Of a DNA stretch of 64,000 bases, positions 8,034 to 17,592 are shown one piece after another. The notes under the pieces are model-generated. The model worked only from the letters and a program-made list of their open reading frames with translations. It had not been told where the DNA came from and made no database searches. The translations under genes were made by a program, and so were the position numbers. Source of the DNA: Rheinheimera oceanensis (GTDB taxonomy: Bacteria; Pseudomonadota; Gammaproteobacteria; Enterobacterales; Alteromonadaceae); assembly GCF_018831085.1 (NCBI RefSeq), contig NZ_JAGPNM010000007.1, positions 1,579 through 65,578 on the forward strand. The letters run 5' to 3'. Numbering within the stretch: position 1 is the first letter of the stretch; each line of letters starts with the position of its first letter.

Positions 8034-8894
8034 TTAATGAAATAATTGCTTAATCATCTCCTGTGCCTGTACCAGATATGCACCCCGAAATAAATAAGCA
8101 TGGTTAAGTATATGATACAGATTATAAAGATCTTTACGATCACTGTAAGCGTCATCCAGCGGATAATATTGCTGGTAACTGTGATAAAAATCGTCCGGAA
8201 AACGGCCAAACAAGGTGCTGTAGGCCAGATCAGTTTCTCTGTCACCAAAATAGCAGGCAGGATCAAATACTGCTGCGGTATCACCGGTAAAGCCGACATT
8301 GCCGCGCCATAAATCGCCATGTAGCAAACTTGGTGCCGGTTGGTGGTGATGCAGGCGTTGCCGGCATTGTTCTACCAACTGGTCGATATTGCCAAAACCA
8401 AAGCCTTGTTCCAGTAGCAACTGTAAGATCCAACCCAACCGTTGTTCTGAAAAAAAACTACTCCAGTTTGCCTGCCATTTATTTGGCTGAGGTGTGCTGC
8501 CAAGCATATTGTCCCAGTCAAAACCGTACATGGCCTGATCATGTTGCTTATGCAGTTGCGCCAGTTGCTGGGCCAGATCACGCCAGCCATTTGTTGTTTC
8601 GCCACCCAGGGGTAAATATTCCAACACCAGGAAGGCTTTATCAATGGTTTGGCCAGCGCAAATCAGCTTTGGCACCCTAATGCAGTGGCTTTGCTTTAAA
8701 GCTAGTAAGCTAAGCGCTTCTGTTTCAAATTGCTCCAGTTGTTCACGCTGGTTAATTTTGACAAAAAAATGTTGCCCCTGGCCACTGATATGCCAGGCCA
8801 GGTTAATACTGCCGCCTGTTAACTGGCTTTTTTGTTCAATCTGAAAATCAATATCCAGCTCACTGTTTATATGCTCAGCAATTGCCTGCCACAT
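8034..8894 (-). CDS. Fructosamine kinase family protein
   Basis: This 286-residue protein belongs to the fructosamine-3-kinase/aminoglycoside phosphotransferase-like fold. Landmarks are the N-terminal nucleotide-binding strand region with FVKIN, the catalytic loop LLHGDLWRGNVGF, and the metal-binding AVFDPACYFGDRETDLA. These enzymes phosphorylate protein-bound fructosamines or ribulosamines. I chose the ATG at 8894 (MWQAIAEH) because it follows a good CGGAGG at 8901-8906. The in-frame extension to 8978 adds a basic, atypical tail. Confidence 0.85.
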   Translation of the reverse strand: MWQAIAEHINSELDIDFQIEQKSQLTGGSINLAWHISGQGQHFFVKINQREQLEQFETEALSLLALKQSHCIRVPKLICAGQTIDKAFLVLEYLPLGGETTNGWRDLAQQLAQLHKQHDQAMYGFDWDNMLGSTPQPNKWQANWSSFFSEQRLGWILQLLLEQGFGFGNIDQLVEQCRQRLHHHQPAPSLLHGDLWRGNVGFTGDTAAVFDPACYFGDRETDLAYSTLFGRFPDDFYHSYQQYYPLDDAYSDRKDLYNLYHILNHAYLFRGAYLVQAQEMIKQLFH

Positions 8895-9157
8895 ATGTTG
8901 CCTCCGTAAACGCTTAATGTGAAGTATGGCTGATAACGCTAAAAAATCACGGCTGTTGCCTGGCTTAAAGTTTGTCATATTGTGGTCAAGCCAGCGGGCT
9001 GATGCTACTATAGCGCTGCTTTTTTTACCGGCTGCCGTGCCCGGTTTAGCAGATGGCTTCTTGTATAGGCCATTAACTGCTTTGCTGCACTGCGGCTTTA
9101 GCCACGTTATTTAACATGTGACCCTTGGTATGGGCCACCACTGTATAAGGATTTATC

Positions 9158-11068
9158 ATGCCAGTTATTACTCTGCCAGATGGCAGCCAGCGCGCTTTTG
9201 ATCATGCTGTTTCAGTTATGGATGTCGCCAAAGACATCGGCCCGGGGTTAGCCAAAGCCACTATTGCCGGTAAGGTGAATGGCCAGTTAGTTGATGCCTG
9301 CGACCCTATTAATACTGATGCAACCTTAAGTATTATCACCAGCAAAGATCAGGAAGGTCTGGAAATTATCCGCCACTCCTGTGCGCACTTATTAGGCCAT
9401 GCCATTAAGCAGCTGTGGCCAAACGTAAAAATGGCCATCGGTCCGGTAATTGATAACGGCTTTTACTATGACGTTGATTTAGACCAGCCAATTAGCAGCG
9501 ACGATTTAGCCAGGCTGGAGCAGCGCATGCTGGAGTTGGCGAAAACCGAGTATGACGTTATTAAGAAAAAAGTCAGCTGGCAGGAAGCGGTAGATACCTT
9601 TAAAGCCCGTGGCGAGAGCTACAAGCTTGAGATTCTTGAGCAAAACGTTAGTAAAGACGATCAGCCGGGTTTGTATCATCACGAAGAATATATTGATATG
9701 TGCCGTGGCCCGCATGTGCCGAATATGCGTTTTTGCCAGCACTTTAAAATTATGAAAGTGGCCGGTGCCTACTGGCGTGGCGACTCGAAAAATAAAATGC
9801 TGCAGCGCATTTACGGCACCGCCTGGGCCGATAAAAAACAGCTGGCAGCCTATTTACTGCAGTTAGAAGAAGCCGAAAAGCGCGACCACCGTAAAATTGG
9901 TAAGGCGCTGGGCTTATTCCACTGGCAGGAAGAAGCACCGGGTATGGTGTTTTGGCACAATGATGGCTGGACTATCTTCCGTGAGTTGGAAAGCTTTGTC
10001 CGTGAGAAGCTGGGCCAGTACGAATACGATGAAGTAAAAGGCCCGTTAATGATGGACCGCGTGCTGTGGGAGAAATCCGGCCACTGGGAAAAGTACGCCG
10101 ACAATATGTTTACTACCCAGTCAGAGCATCGCGAATATGCCATTAAGCCAATGAACTGCCCGGGCCATGTGCAGATTTTCAATCAGGGTTTAAAGTCTTA
10201 CCGTGATTTACCGCTAAGAATGGCTGAGTTTGGTTGTTGCCACCGTAACGAGCCATCAGGTGGTTTACACGGCTTAATGCGGGTGCGTGGTTTTACTCAG
10301 GATGATGCGCATATCTTCTGTACGGAAGATCAGGTACAGGCTGAAGTGACCAAATGTATCCAGATGGTGTTCGACACCTACAGTACCTTTGGCTTTAAAA
10401 ACGTGGCAGTAAAACTGTCTACGCGGCCGGCACAGCGCATCGGTACTGACGAGATGTGGGACCGCGCCGAGCAGGGCTTAACCGAAGCGTTAAAAGCCAA
10501 TGATATTGCCTATGATTTACAGCCGGGCGAAGGTGCCTTTTACGGCCCTAAAATTGAATTTACCCTGCACGACTGTTTAGGCCGTGCCTGGCAGTGCGGT
10601 ACGGTGCAGTTAGACTTTGCGTTACCGGGTCGTTTAGGTGCTACTTTTGTGGCTGAAAGCGGCGAAAAGCAAACGCCGGTAATGATCCACCGTGCCATTT
10701 TGGGTTCTATCGAGCGTTTTATCGGTATTTTAATTGAAGAATATGCCGGTTTATTTCCTGCCTGGTTGGCACCAACTCAGGTGGTGGTGATGAACATTAC
10801 CGATAATCAGGCCGAATATGTGCAGAATTTGGTAAAAACTTTCAAATCTCACGGTATTAGAGTCATAAGTGACTTGAGAAATGAGAAGATAGGCTTTAAA
10901 ATTCGCGAGCACACGCTTAAGCGCATTCCTTACCTAGTTGTCGTTGGTGATAAAGAAATGGAAGCCGGTGATATTGCACTGAGAACGCGCAAGGGGGAAG
11001 ACTTGGGTAAAATGTCTGTTGACGCTTTTGTAGAGAAGCTGACCACAGAAATTAAAAACCGGGTTTAA
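9158..11068 (+). CDS. thrS: Threonyl-tRNA synthetase
   Basis: This 636-residue class II synthetase has the full ThrRS order. A TGS domain (residues 1-61) is followed by an editing domain with HSCAH (73-77) and CRGPH, then the catalytic core with NCPGH, the [17 protein letters not shown] motif 2 region, motif 3 ending GSIERFIG, and an anticodon-binding domain. It charges tRNA-Thr and hydrolyses Ser-tRNA-Thr. It heads the thrS-infC-rpmI-rplT order found in many proteobacteria. The ATG at 9158 follows AAGGATTTATC. The 263-base region upstream holds no gene; a TACTAT element at 9006-9011 could be a promoter -10, but I see no convincing -35. Confidence 0.97.
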   Translation: MPVITLPDGSQRAFDHAVSVMDVAKDIGPGLAKATIAGKVNGQLVDACDPINTDATLSIITSKDQEGLEIIRHSCAHLLGHAIKQLWPNVKMAIGPVIDNGFYYDVDLDQPISSDDLARLEQRMLELAKTEYDVIKKKVSWQEAVDTFKARGESYKLEILEQNVSKDDQPGLYHHEEYIDMCRGPHVPNMRFCQHFKIMKVAGAYWRGDSKNKMLQRIYGTAWADKKQLAAYLLQLEEAEKRDHRKIGKALGLFHWQEEAPGMVFWHNDGWTIFRELESFVREKLGQYEYDEVKGPLMMDRVLWEKSGHWEKYADNMFTTQSEHREYAIKPMNCPGHVQIFNQGLKSYRDLPLRMAEFGCCHRNEPSGGLHGLMRVRGFTQDDAHIFCTEDQVQAEVTKCIQMVFDTYSTFGFKNVAVKLSTRPAQRIGTDEMWDRAEQGLTEALKANDIAYDLQPGEGAFYGPKIEFTLHDCLGRAWQCGTVQLDFALPGRLGATFVAESGEKQTPVMIHRAILGSIERFIGILIEEYAGLFPAWLAPTQVVVMNITDNQAEYVQNLVKTFKSHGIRVISDLRNEKIGFKIREHTLKRIPYLVVVGDKEMEAGDIALRTRKGEDLGKMSVDAFVEKLTTEIKNRV

Positions 11069-11109
11069 GCCAGATTAAGCGATAAGAATAATTTTCGGAG
11101 GAACATACT

Positions 11110-11652
11110 ATTAAAGTAGGAAAGAAAACATTACCTGCAAACCGTCCTAACAGGATAAACGAAGAAATTAATCTGCCAGAGGTAAGGTTAATTGGTTTGG
11201 AAGGTGAGCAGCTGGGTGTAGTAAGTATTGCTGAGGCCAATCGTTTGGCTGAAGAAAGTGGTGCCGATTTAGTTGAGATCAGCCCAACTGCCGAACCGCC
11301 AGTATGTAAGTTGATGGACTACGGTAAGTTCCTGTTTGAAAAGAGTAAAGCTCTGAAAGAGCAGAAGAAGAAGCAAAAACAGATCCAGATTAAGGAAATA
11401 AAATTCCGGCCTGGAACTGATGAAGGCGATTACCAGGTAAAACTACGCAACCTGCGTCGCTTCATTGAAGAGGGTGACAAAGCTAAAGTAACGCTACGTT
11501 ATCGTGGTCGTGAAATGGCGCATCTTGACATTGGTATTGATATGTTAAATCGGATTAAAGAAGATTTATCAGACATTGCCTTGTGTGAATCTTTCCCTTC
11601 ACGGGTGGAAGGTCGCCAGATGATCATGATGCTGGCCCCAAATAAGAAGTAA
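11110..11652 (+). CDS. infC: Translation initiation factor IF-3, AUU start
   Basis: This encodes 180 residues if translation begins at ATT 11110, eight bases after CGGAGG (11096-11101). The upstream codons give a normal IF-3 N-terminus (basic start, then ANRPNRIN). The first in-frame ATG at 11197 would delete 29 conserved residues including this segment. The rare AUU start is a known feature of infC and is the basis for IF-3 discriminating against, and so limiting, its own translation. The C-terminal domain ([17 protein letters not shown]) is intact. IF-3 binds the 30S subunit and controls start-codon selection. Confidence 0.95.
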   Translation: MKVGKKTLPANRPNRINEEINLPEVRLIGLEGEQLGVVSIAEANRLAEESGADLVEISPTAEPPVCKLMDYGKFLFEKSKALKEQKKKQKQIQIKEIKFRPGTDEGDYQVKLRNLRRFIEEGDKAKVTLRYRGREMAHLDIGIDMLNRIKEDLSDIALCESFPSRVEGRQMIMMLAPNKK

Positions 11653-11671
11653 TAGGTGCTTTCAAGTGTAG

Positions 11672-11693
11672 CCCCACACTGCGAAGTGTGGGG
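11672..11693 (+). promoter_or_regulatory. Stable hairpin in the infC-rpmI leader, possible L20 control element
   Basis: CCCCACACT pairs perfectly with AGTGTGGGG around a GCGA tetraloop. No T-run follows, so it is not a standard terminator. In Escherichia coli the infC-rpmI region carries the L20-binding structure that represses rpmI-rplT, so this may have an analogous or a processing role; that role is inferred. Confidence 0.55.
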
Positions 11694-11740
11694 TTAACGC
11701 CTTATTATTCGTTGTAATTTAACAATGCGAGTTTTTAACT

Positions 11741-11938
11741 ATGCCAAAGATGAAAACCAATAAAGGTGCTGCGAAGCGTTTCAAAAAAACCGCTTCTGGT
11801 AGCTTTAAACGTAAGCAATCACACCTTCGCCACATCCTGACGAAGAAGACCTCTAAGCGTAAGCGTCAGTTAGGTCCAAAAACCTTAGTCGCTAAAGTAG
11901 ACATCGCCGGCTTAGTCCGTTGCATGCCATACGCATAA
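11741..11938 (+). CDS. rpmI: 50S ribosomal protein L35
   Basis: This 65-residue basic protein starts [17 protein letters not shown] and contains the [17 protein letters not shown] segment typical of bacterial L35. Length and position between infC and rplT are canonical. It binds 23S rRNA in the large subunit. It is separated from infC by 88 bases that contain a strong hairpin, and lies 17 bases before rplT. Confidence 0.97.
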   Translation: MPKMKTNKGAAKRFKKTASGSFKRKQSHLRHILTKKTSKRKRQLGPKTLVAKVDIAGLVRCMPYA

Positions 11939-11955
11939 TTAATTAGGAGTCTGAC

Positions 11956-12315
11956 ATGCCAAGAGTAAAACGTGGTGTAACGGCGCGCGCGCGTCATAAG
12001 AAGGTATTAAACCAGGCCAAAGGTTACTACGGTGCCCGCAGTCGTGTTTATCGTGTTGCTTTCCAGGCCGTTATTAAAGCCGGCCAATATGCTTACCGTG
12101 ACCGTCGTCAACGTAAGCGTCAGTTCCGTCAACTGTGGATCGCGCGTATCAACGCAGCGTCACGTATGAATGGTTTATCTTATAGCCGTTTCATTGATGG
12201 CCTGAAAAAAGCCTCAGTAGAAATCGACCGTAAGATTTTAGCTGACATCGCAGTATTCGATAAAGCAGCCTTTACTGCTTTAGTGAGCAAAGCGAAACAA
12301 GCCTTAGCAGCGTAA
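11956..12315 (+). CDS. rplT: 50S ribosomal protein L20
   Basis: This 119-residue protein starts [18 protein letters not shown] and shows the basic N-terminal extension and globular C-terminus of L20 ([16 protein letters not shown]). It is an early assembly protein of the 50S subunit. In relatives it also represses its own rpmI-rplT operon by binding the leader. It is preceded by TTAGGAGTCTGAC as ribosome-binding site. A strong bidirectional terminator follows. Confidence 0.97.
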   Translation: MPRVKRGVTARARHKKVLNQAKGYYGARSRVYRVAFQAVIKAGQYAYRDRRQRKRQFRQLWIARINAASRMNGLSYSRFIDGLKKASVEIDRKILADIAVFDKAAFTALVSKAKQALAA

Positions 12316-12331
12316 TTTACGCCGCAAAAAA

Positions 12332-12356
12332 AAGCCACCGCAAGGTGGCTTTTTTA
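12332..12356. terminator. Bidirectional intrinsic terminator after rplT
   Basis: AAGCCACC and GGTGGCTT form an eight-pair stem with a GCAA loop (12340-12343). It is flanked by an A-run on the left and a T-run on the right, so it can terminate rplT on the plus strand and the 12395 lipoprotein gene on the minus strand. Confidence 0.9.
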
Positions 12357-12394
12357 TGTCTGCATGTAATTGCTATGCAAAGCAGTGGCTGCGG

Positions 12395-13501
12395 TTAGTT
12401 AACCGCAGGCTTGAATTGCAAAATAAGCTGATTATTTTTAAACAGCTGTAATTTATCGCCATTTACTTCTGCGCGGTCGGCCGATTGCAGTGACTGGGTA
12501 AATTGTTGCTCCAACTCACTACTTTCAGCGCAGAACTTCCGCGTACTTACCAGTGGTTGCACGGTTAACTGATTAGAGCGCTGCTTGTAGTTGCCGTTAA
12601 AGTTATTACAGCCGGCAAAACCATATAAACGGTCGTTCTGATCAAAAATTACTCTGACATTTAGCTGCTGCGGTACATAACGATCTGTCAGCTTTTCTGC
12701 ACGCCAGACAATACCCTGCATTTTGCCAGGTTGAATTTGATCGGGGCAGGTTGCTCCCGGCCAGAATTGTTCAAATTTATCAATAAACAACGTATTGGTT
12801 TGCTCGTCCTGGCCTCTGCGGCCAACCAGAGTAGCAATAACGGCATTGCCGTTAAAACGGGCGTCTTGCTGATACTGGCGCATTACCGGCAAGTGATGTT
12901 GGGTATTAGCCACATTTAAGCTGTCACCACTGCGGCAACTGGTAAAGGTTGCCTGATTATTGCTCAGCATATATAAGCCAAGCATAGCCTGGCGGGTATC
13001 AAGCTTTTTAAACTCAGCAGCGCGTTGCAACTGATACTGTTGATTATTGCTGATGGGCTTGCCGCTTAAATCCAGCATTGTTAATTGACGGTTAGATAAA
13101 AAATGAAAAGCAGGCAGGGTTTGCTGCTGATTAACCAGATGCAGACTGCGGTTTTCCAGTAACCAGATCCCTTTTACCAGATTAACCTGATTACGCTCCA
13201 GATACTCCTGGCGTGCTTCAAAACGGCCATCACGGTACAGGTTAATATGATAGCTGATACCCGGGCAATCGGCACACGGCAGAGTGCCACTGAATGTCAT
13301 ATCGCTATCAACAAAGATGTGCTCAAAATCGGTGGCGACAGATTCTGCCGTGTCAGAATTTTCTATTACTACTTCTTCAGGCTCAGACACAGCGACAGGC
13401 TGTGGTGGCACATTAAGGGTAGTTGTGTCTGCCGGTCGCTCAGACGGTAAATGACTACAGGCTGACAGCAGCAGTGCGGTAACTAATAAACGCTTTTTCA
13501 T
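12395..13501 (-). CDS. Outer-membrane lipoprotein with NlpE-like and META (HslJ-like) domains
   Basis: This 368-residue protein has a lipoprotein signal with lipobox LLSAC ending at Cys15. An N-terminal NlpE-like domain follows, with FSGTLPCADCPGISY at about 73-87. The C-terminal part (about 265-365) is a META/HslJ-like domain with the FAGCNNFNGNY signature. NlpE senses surface contact and copper in enterics through CpxA; META domains are found in heat-shock and stress lipoproteins. No cpx genes are adjacent, so a signalling role is only suggested. The gene stands alone and ends at a bidirectional terminator. Confidence 0.8.
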   Translation of the reverse strand: MKKRLLVTALLLSACSHLPSERPADTTTLNVPPQPVAVSEPEEVVIENSDTAESVATDFEHIFVDSDMTFSGTLPCADCPGISYHINLYRDGRFEARQEYLERNQVNLVKGIWLLENRSLHLVNQQQTLPAFHFLSNRQLTMLDLSGKPISNNQQYQLQRAAEFKKLDTRQAMLGLYMLSNNQATFTSCRSGDSLNVANTQHHLPVMRQYQQDARFNGNAVIATLVGRRGQDEQTNTLFIDKFEQFWPGATCPDQIQPGKMQGIVWRAEKLTDRYVPQQLNVRVIFDQNDRLYGFAGCNNFNGNYKQRSNQLTVQPLVSTRKFCAESSELEQQFTQSLQSADRAEVNGDKLQLFKNNQLILQFKPAVN

Positions 13502-13560
13502 CTGGGGTTCCAGGTTAATATTTTCGTCATTATAACGGAATTCAGGCTAGGCATTAACAG

Positions 13561-14451
13561 CTATTTCAACTGACAATTCAGTGATCTAACCGCAAGCAGA
13601 ATATATTGTGCCGCTGACTGCGGATCTTCCTGCATAAAGCAATGACCGCCGCTGACTTGCTCAACGCTGACAGCAGCATTACATTTTTGCCATTTACGCA
13701 GTGATTTACCGATAAAGTCATAACTCCTATCACCATAAATAACATGCACCGGCGGGCATGGTTGCGCCAGTTGTTGCCAGAGTTTATGCGGGTAAGAAGC
13801 GAAAATATCGGCTTCGCGTTGCGGTAAACATTTTAAGCTCAGGCCGTGCTCTGACGGTTTTAGCGCATGGTCAATATAGGCTGCCAGTGCATCGGGGTGC
13901 CAGTTGGCGAACATGCCACGATTATTCAGGTAATTTAGTGCGGTATCTTTATCAGGCCAGTGCTGACGGCGTCGCAGTGCCGCTTTAGCCAGCGGGTTTT
14001 TATGGTACAGCCGCACGCCGTTTAATGTGCTCATTACTGTTAGCATGCCGGGAGTAAATAACACCGGATCAAGCAAGATAGCACCGGCAAAGGGACTGTG
14101 AGCAGAGGTGTGTATCAATGCGGTTAAAACACCGCCAAAACTATGACCAACACCATATACCGTTACATTGGGATAGCTGTCCTTGTGCGCCAGCCAGGCT
14201 TCGGCTGCTAATGTCGCGCTGCTATTCCAGCCGACAAAAGCGCCGCCGTGATCACTGTCGCCGTGGCCCTGAGCATCCGATAAAAACAAGTCATAGTCTG
14301 CTGCCAGCAGTTGCAGCATAGGTTGGTACATTCGGCTGCAAAAGCCATTGCCATGCAGCATATGCAGCACTGGCTTGCCGCTGGCAACGCTGCGATAGCC
14401 GCGCAGGGTAAAGCCTTGGCGGGTATGATAAGACCAGGGAATTAACTGCAC
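13561..14451 (-). CDS. Alpha/beta hydrolase
   Basis: This 296-residue hydrolase has an oxyanion segment LHGNGFCSRMY, the nucleophile elbow GVGHSFGG and a C-terminal histidine in SGGHCFMQEDP. Substrate is unknown; the layout resembles esterases and haloperoxidase-like hydrolases. I prefer the GTG start at 14451, preceded by AAGGA seven bases away and lying just after the upp stop codon. An in-frame ATG at 14496 would overlap upp by 35 bases. It is probably cotranscribed with upp. Confidence 0.75.
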   Translation of the reverse strand: MQLIPWSYHTRQGFTLRGYRSVASGKPVLHMLHGNGFCSRMYQPMLQLLAADYDLFLSDAQGHGDSDHGGAFVGWNSSATLAAEAWLAHKDSYPNVTVYGVGHSFGGVLTALIHTSAHSPFAGAILLDPVLFTPGMLTVMSTLNGVRLYHKNPLAKAALRRRQHWPDKDTALNYLNNRGMFANWHPDALAAYIDHALKPSEHGLSLKCLPQREADIFASYPHKLWQQLAQPCPPVHVIYGDRSYDFIGKSLRKWQKCNAAVSVEQVSGGHCFMQEDPQSAAQYILLAVRSLNCQLK

Positions 14452-14461
14452 TATGTTATCC

Positions 14462-15088
14462 TTATTTGGTGCCAAACAGTTTATCACCTGCATCACCCAG
14501 GCCAGGCAGAATATAGCCTTGCTCGTTCAGGCAACGGTCAACTGCGGCGGTATACAGCTCAACATCAGGATGTGCCAGGCGCAGTGCTGCAATGCCTTCA
14601 GGCGCGGCTACCAACACCAGGGCTTTGATATGATTGGCACCGTGCTGTTTTAGCAAATCAATAGTGGCGATCAGTGAGCCGCCGGTGGCGAGCATAGGGT
14701 CGACTACTATCGCCAGGCGTTGATCGAGATCTGACGCCAGTTTTTGAAAATACGGTATTGGTTGCAGGGTTTGCTCATCGCGGTAAATGCCCACAACACT
14801 GATACGGGCACTGGGTAACAGTTCCAGCACACCATCAAGCATACCCAGGCCGGCGCGCAGTATCGGTACTATAGTGACTTTTTTACCCTGGATCTGTTCA
14901 ATTTGTACCGGGCCGCTCCAACTGTCGATAGTAACGGTTTCGGTGGTTAAATCTTTAGTGGCTTCATAGGTTAGCAGGCTACCCAGTTCAGCGGCCAGTT
15001 GGCGAAACTGCTTGGTACTGATATCAGCAACACGCAGTAAACCAATTTTATGTTTTACCAGCGGATGGGTAACTTCGGTCAGTTTCAT
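14462..15088 (-). CDS. upp: Uracil phosphoribosyltransferase
   Basis: This 208-residue protein matches Upp in length and landmarks: N-terminal [14 protein letters not shown], the PRPP-binding loop [17 protein letters not shown], and the uracil-binding C-terminal segment ([18 protein letters not shown]). It converts uracil and PRPP to UMP in pyrimidine salvage. It is the first gene of a probable two-gene transcript with the downstream hydrolase and is divergent from the S9 peptidase gene. No uracil permease gene is adjacent. Confidence 0.97.
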   Translation of the reverse strand: MKLTEVTHPLVKHKIGLLRVADISTKQFRQLAAELGSLLTYEATKDLTTETVTIDSWSGPVQIEQIQGKKVTIVPILRAGLGMLDGVLELLPSARISVVGIYRDEQTLQPIPYFQKLASDLDQRLAIVVDPMLATGGSLIATIDLLKQHGANHIKALVLVAAPEGIAALRLAHPDVELYTAAVDRCLNEQGYILPGLGDAGDKLFGTK

Positions 15089-15205
15089 TTGTCAGATCCT
15101 CTTTTTATCGCAGTCAGGCATAACGCAAGCGGCTTTTTCTTGCAGTTTAGCCTGAAGCATTATACAAACGGCAAGCAAAATTAAATCAAAGTCGCAGGGA
15201 CAATA

Positions 15206-17425
15206 ATGCACGTTAAATTACCACGTTTTGTACTGGCACTGTGTTTACTATTCGGAGGCAGCAACATGCTTAATGCAAAGCAACTGGAGTTAGAGCGCTT
15301 ATTTGCTGATCCGGCATTAAGCGGCGCCACACCACGCTCGTTGAGTATGGCACCGGATGGCAGCCGGGTAACCTACCTTAAAGGCAAGGTGAATGATGCC
15401 AACCGCCTGGATTTATGGCAGTACCATATCAAACAAGGCAAGCACAGCCTGTTGGTTGACGCTGACAGCTTAATCAGCGGTGCTGAAACCTTATCTGATG
15501 AAGAAAAAGCCCGCCGCGAACGCATGCGGTTATTCGCATCCGGTATTATCAGTTACAGTTGGTCGAAAAACAGCGATGCACTGTTATTTCCGCTAAACGG
15601 TGATTTGTACTACTACGAATTAAGCAGCAAAAGCGCAAAAAAACTCACCGATACCAGCGAGTTTGAAACTGACGCTACTATTTCACCTACCGGGCGCTAT
15701 GTTGCCTTTATCCGGGGGCAGAACCTGTTTGTACTGGAGATTGCCAGCGGCAAAGAAACACAGCTAACCACTGATGGCGGCGGTGATATTAAAAACGGTA
15801 TGGCAGAATTTGTTGCCCAGGAAGAAATGGGCCGTATGACTGGCTATTGGTGGGCTCCGGATGACAGCAAAATTGCCTTTACCCGTACCGATGAAAGCGG
15901 TGTAGCTGAGGTAGTGCGTAACGAGATTTATGCCGACGAAATTAAGTTGTTTAACCAGCGCTATCCGTATACCGGCACTGCCAATGCCAAAATTCAGCTT
16001 GGTGTAGTAACGCTCAAAGACGGTAGCATTAACTGGCTGCCACATGGTGATAACGAAGATATCTATATTCCGCGGGTAGAGTGGACGAAAAGTGCCCGTT
16101 ATTTAAGTTACCAGTGGCAAAGCCGCAACCAACAGCAGTTAGAACTGCGGCTGGTTGACTTAAACAATAATCAGCAAAAGGTATTACTCAGAGAAAACAG
16201 CAATACCTGGCTGAACCTGCATGATGATTTACATTTCCTGGATAACGAACAGGGCTTTATCTGGGCCTCTGAGCGTGATGGTTATAAACACCTGTATCAC
16301 TTTGATTTTAACGGCAAGCTGCAACGTCAGCTAACCAGCGGTAACTGGGTAGTAGATGAGCTGGATGCAGTAAACGAAAAGCAGGGTATGGTATATTTTA
16401 CCGGCCGTAAAGATACACCGCTGGAGCGCCATTTGTATCAGGTTAGTTTAAAAGACGGCAAGATCAGACGTTTAACCGAGGCTGGTTTTGACCATGCCCT
16501 GGTGATGGCCAAAGATGGCAGCAGCTTTATCGATAGTTTTTCTAATGTCAGTACACCGACTAAAGTGGCACTGCGCGGCTTGGACGGTAAGGTGCTTACC
16601 TGGCTGGAACAAAACGAGCTGAACAGCAGCCATGTGCTAACACCGTACCACGCTGAACTGATGGCACCGCGTTTTGGCACTTTAGAGGCTGAAGATGGCC
16701 AGACTATGCACTACCGTTTATTTGCGCCGAAAACCCTGGCGCAGGATAAAAAATACCCGGTGATCGTCAGCGTTTATGGTGGCCCGCATGCACAGCGTGT
16801 TACCAATAGCTGGAGCCCGCGCGACTTATATCTGCATTATTTGGTGCAGCAGGGCTATCTGGTATTTCAGCTCGACAACCGCGGCTCTTATAACCGTGGC
16901 AAAGCCTTTGAAGATCCGATTTACTTAAAACTGGGTGAGGTAGAGTTAAACGACCAAATCCGCGGTGTAGAATACCTGCGCAGCTTACCCTATGTTGCTG
17001 CAGATAAGATTGCTATTTATGGCCACAGCTATGGCGGTTATATGGCAATAATGGCGATGTTTAAAGCCGGTGATTACTTCGCTGCCGGTGTGTCAGGTGC
17101 GCCGGTTACTGATTGGGCATTATATGACACCCATTACACTGAGCGCTACTTGGGCCACCCTAAGCAAAATGCTCAGGGCTATACCGACAGTGCGGTATTT
17201 CCTTACACCGCTGGCTTAAAAGGTAATTTACTGATTTATCACGGTATGGCGGATGACAACGTGCTGTTTACCCACAGTACCAAGCTGTATAAGCAGCTGC
17301 AGGATGAGGGCTTACTGTTTGATATGATTAATTATCCGGGCAGTAAGCACTCTATGTTTGGTCAACCGGTACAAACCCATCTGCATAAAAGCATTACGCA
17401 GTTTTTTGACCGGCATCTGAAGTAA
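15206..17425 (+). CDS. S9 family prolyl oligopeptidase (DPP-IV-like), exported
   Basis: This 739-residue protein has a cleavable signal peptide (residues 1 to about 24). An N-terminal beta-propeller is followed by a C-terminal alpha/beta hydrolase domain. The catalytic serine lies in GHSYGGY, the aspartate in GMADDNVLF and the histidine in GSKHSMF. The propeller segment with EFVAQEEMGR supplies the double glutamate that binds the substrate amino terminus in DPP-IV enzymes. It should release Xaa-Pro dipeptides (or tripeptides) in the periplasm. The ATG at 15206 follows CAGGGA. It is a single-gene unit. Confidence 0.93.
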   Translation: MHVKLPRFVLALCLLFGGSNMLNAKQLELERLFADPALSGATPRSLSMAPDGSRVTYLKGKVNDANRLDLWQYHIKQGKHSLLVDADSLISGAETLSDEEKARRERMRLFASGIISYSWSKNSDALLFPLNGDLYYYELSSKSAKKLTDTSEFETDATISPTGRYVAFIRGQNLFVLEIASGKETQLTTDGGGDIKNGMAEFVAQEEMGRMTGYWWAPDDSKIAFTRTDESGVAEVVRNEIYADEIKLFNQRYPYTGTANAKIQLGVVTLKDGSINWLPHGDNEDIYIPRVEWTKSARYLSYQWQSRNQQQLELRLVDLNNNQQKVLLRENSNTWLNLHDDLHFLDNEQGFIWASERDGYKHLYHFDFNGKLQRQLTSGNWVVDELDAVNEKQGMVYFTGRKDTPLERHLYQVSLKDGKIRRLTEAGFDHALVMAKDGSSFIDSFSNVSTPTKVALRGLDGKVLTWLEQNELNSSHVLTPYHAELMAPRFGTLEAEDGQTMHYRLFAPKTLAQDKKYPVIVSVYGGPHAQRVTNSWSPRDLYLHYLVQQGYLVFQLDNRGSYNRGKAFEDPIYLKLGEVELNDQIRGVEYLRSLPYVAADKIAIYGHSYGGYMAIMAMFKAGDYFAAGVSGAPVTDWALYDTHYTERYLGHPKQNAQGYTDSAVFPYTAGLKGNLLIYHGMADDNVLFTHSTKLYKQLQDEGLLFDMINYPGSKHSMFGQPVQTHLHKSITQFFDRHLK

Positions 17426-17472
17426 TAAAAAGGCCGCTGTTTGTATCTGACAGTGGTCAGTTTATCGTGTTA

Positions 17473-17574
17473 CATGACGCGGTTTGCTCACATCAACACG
17501 CCATGAATCTTCCCTGAGGCTCGATTCCGGCCATCCATGGCCTCCAACGGTTGATTTAGAGCAAACCGGTCATG
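17473..17574. repeat. 102-bp foldback element (REP/MITE-like or structured RNA)
   Basis: The outer arms CATGACGCGGTTTGCTC (17473-17489) and GAGCAAACCGGTCATG (17559-17574) are complementary apart from one bulged base. An inner pair, ATCAAC (17492-17497) with GTTGAT (17550-17555), extends the stem. The loop contains its own small hairpin, GGCCAT with ATGGCC. The element fills the gap between the convergent S9 peptidase and HD-GYP genes. The multi-arm shape suggests a dispersed palindromic repeat; no second copy was seen in this window. Confidence 0.7.
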
Positions 17575-17592
17575 CTTATCTGTAAAGTAGCA

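Noticed and set aside
8330..8680. 116-codon plus-strand frame opposite the fructosamine kinase gene
   Set aside because: It lies wholly antisense to a well-supported gene, has no ribosome-binding site I trust and no recognisable domain.
8895..9157. A small gene or structured leader before thrS
   Set aside because: A short frame here lacks a ribosome-binding site and overlaps the kinase 5' region; no clear operator-like stem loops were recognised.
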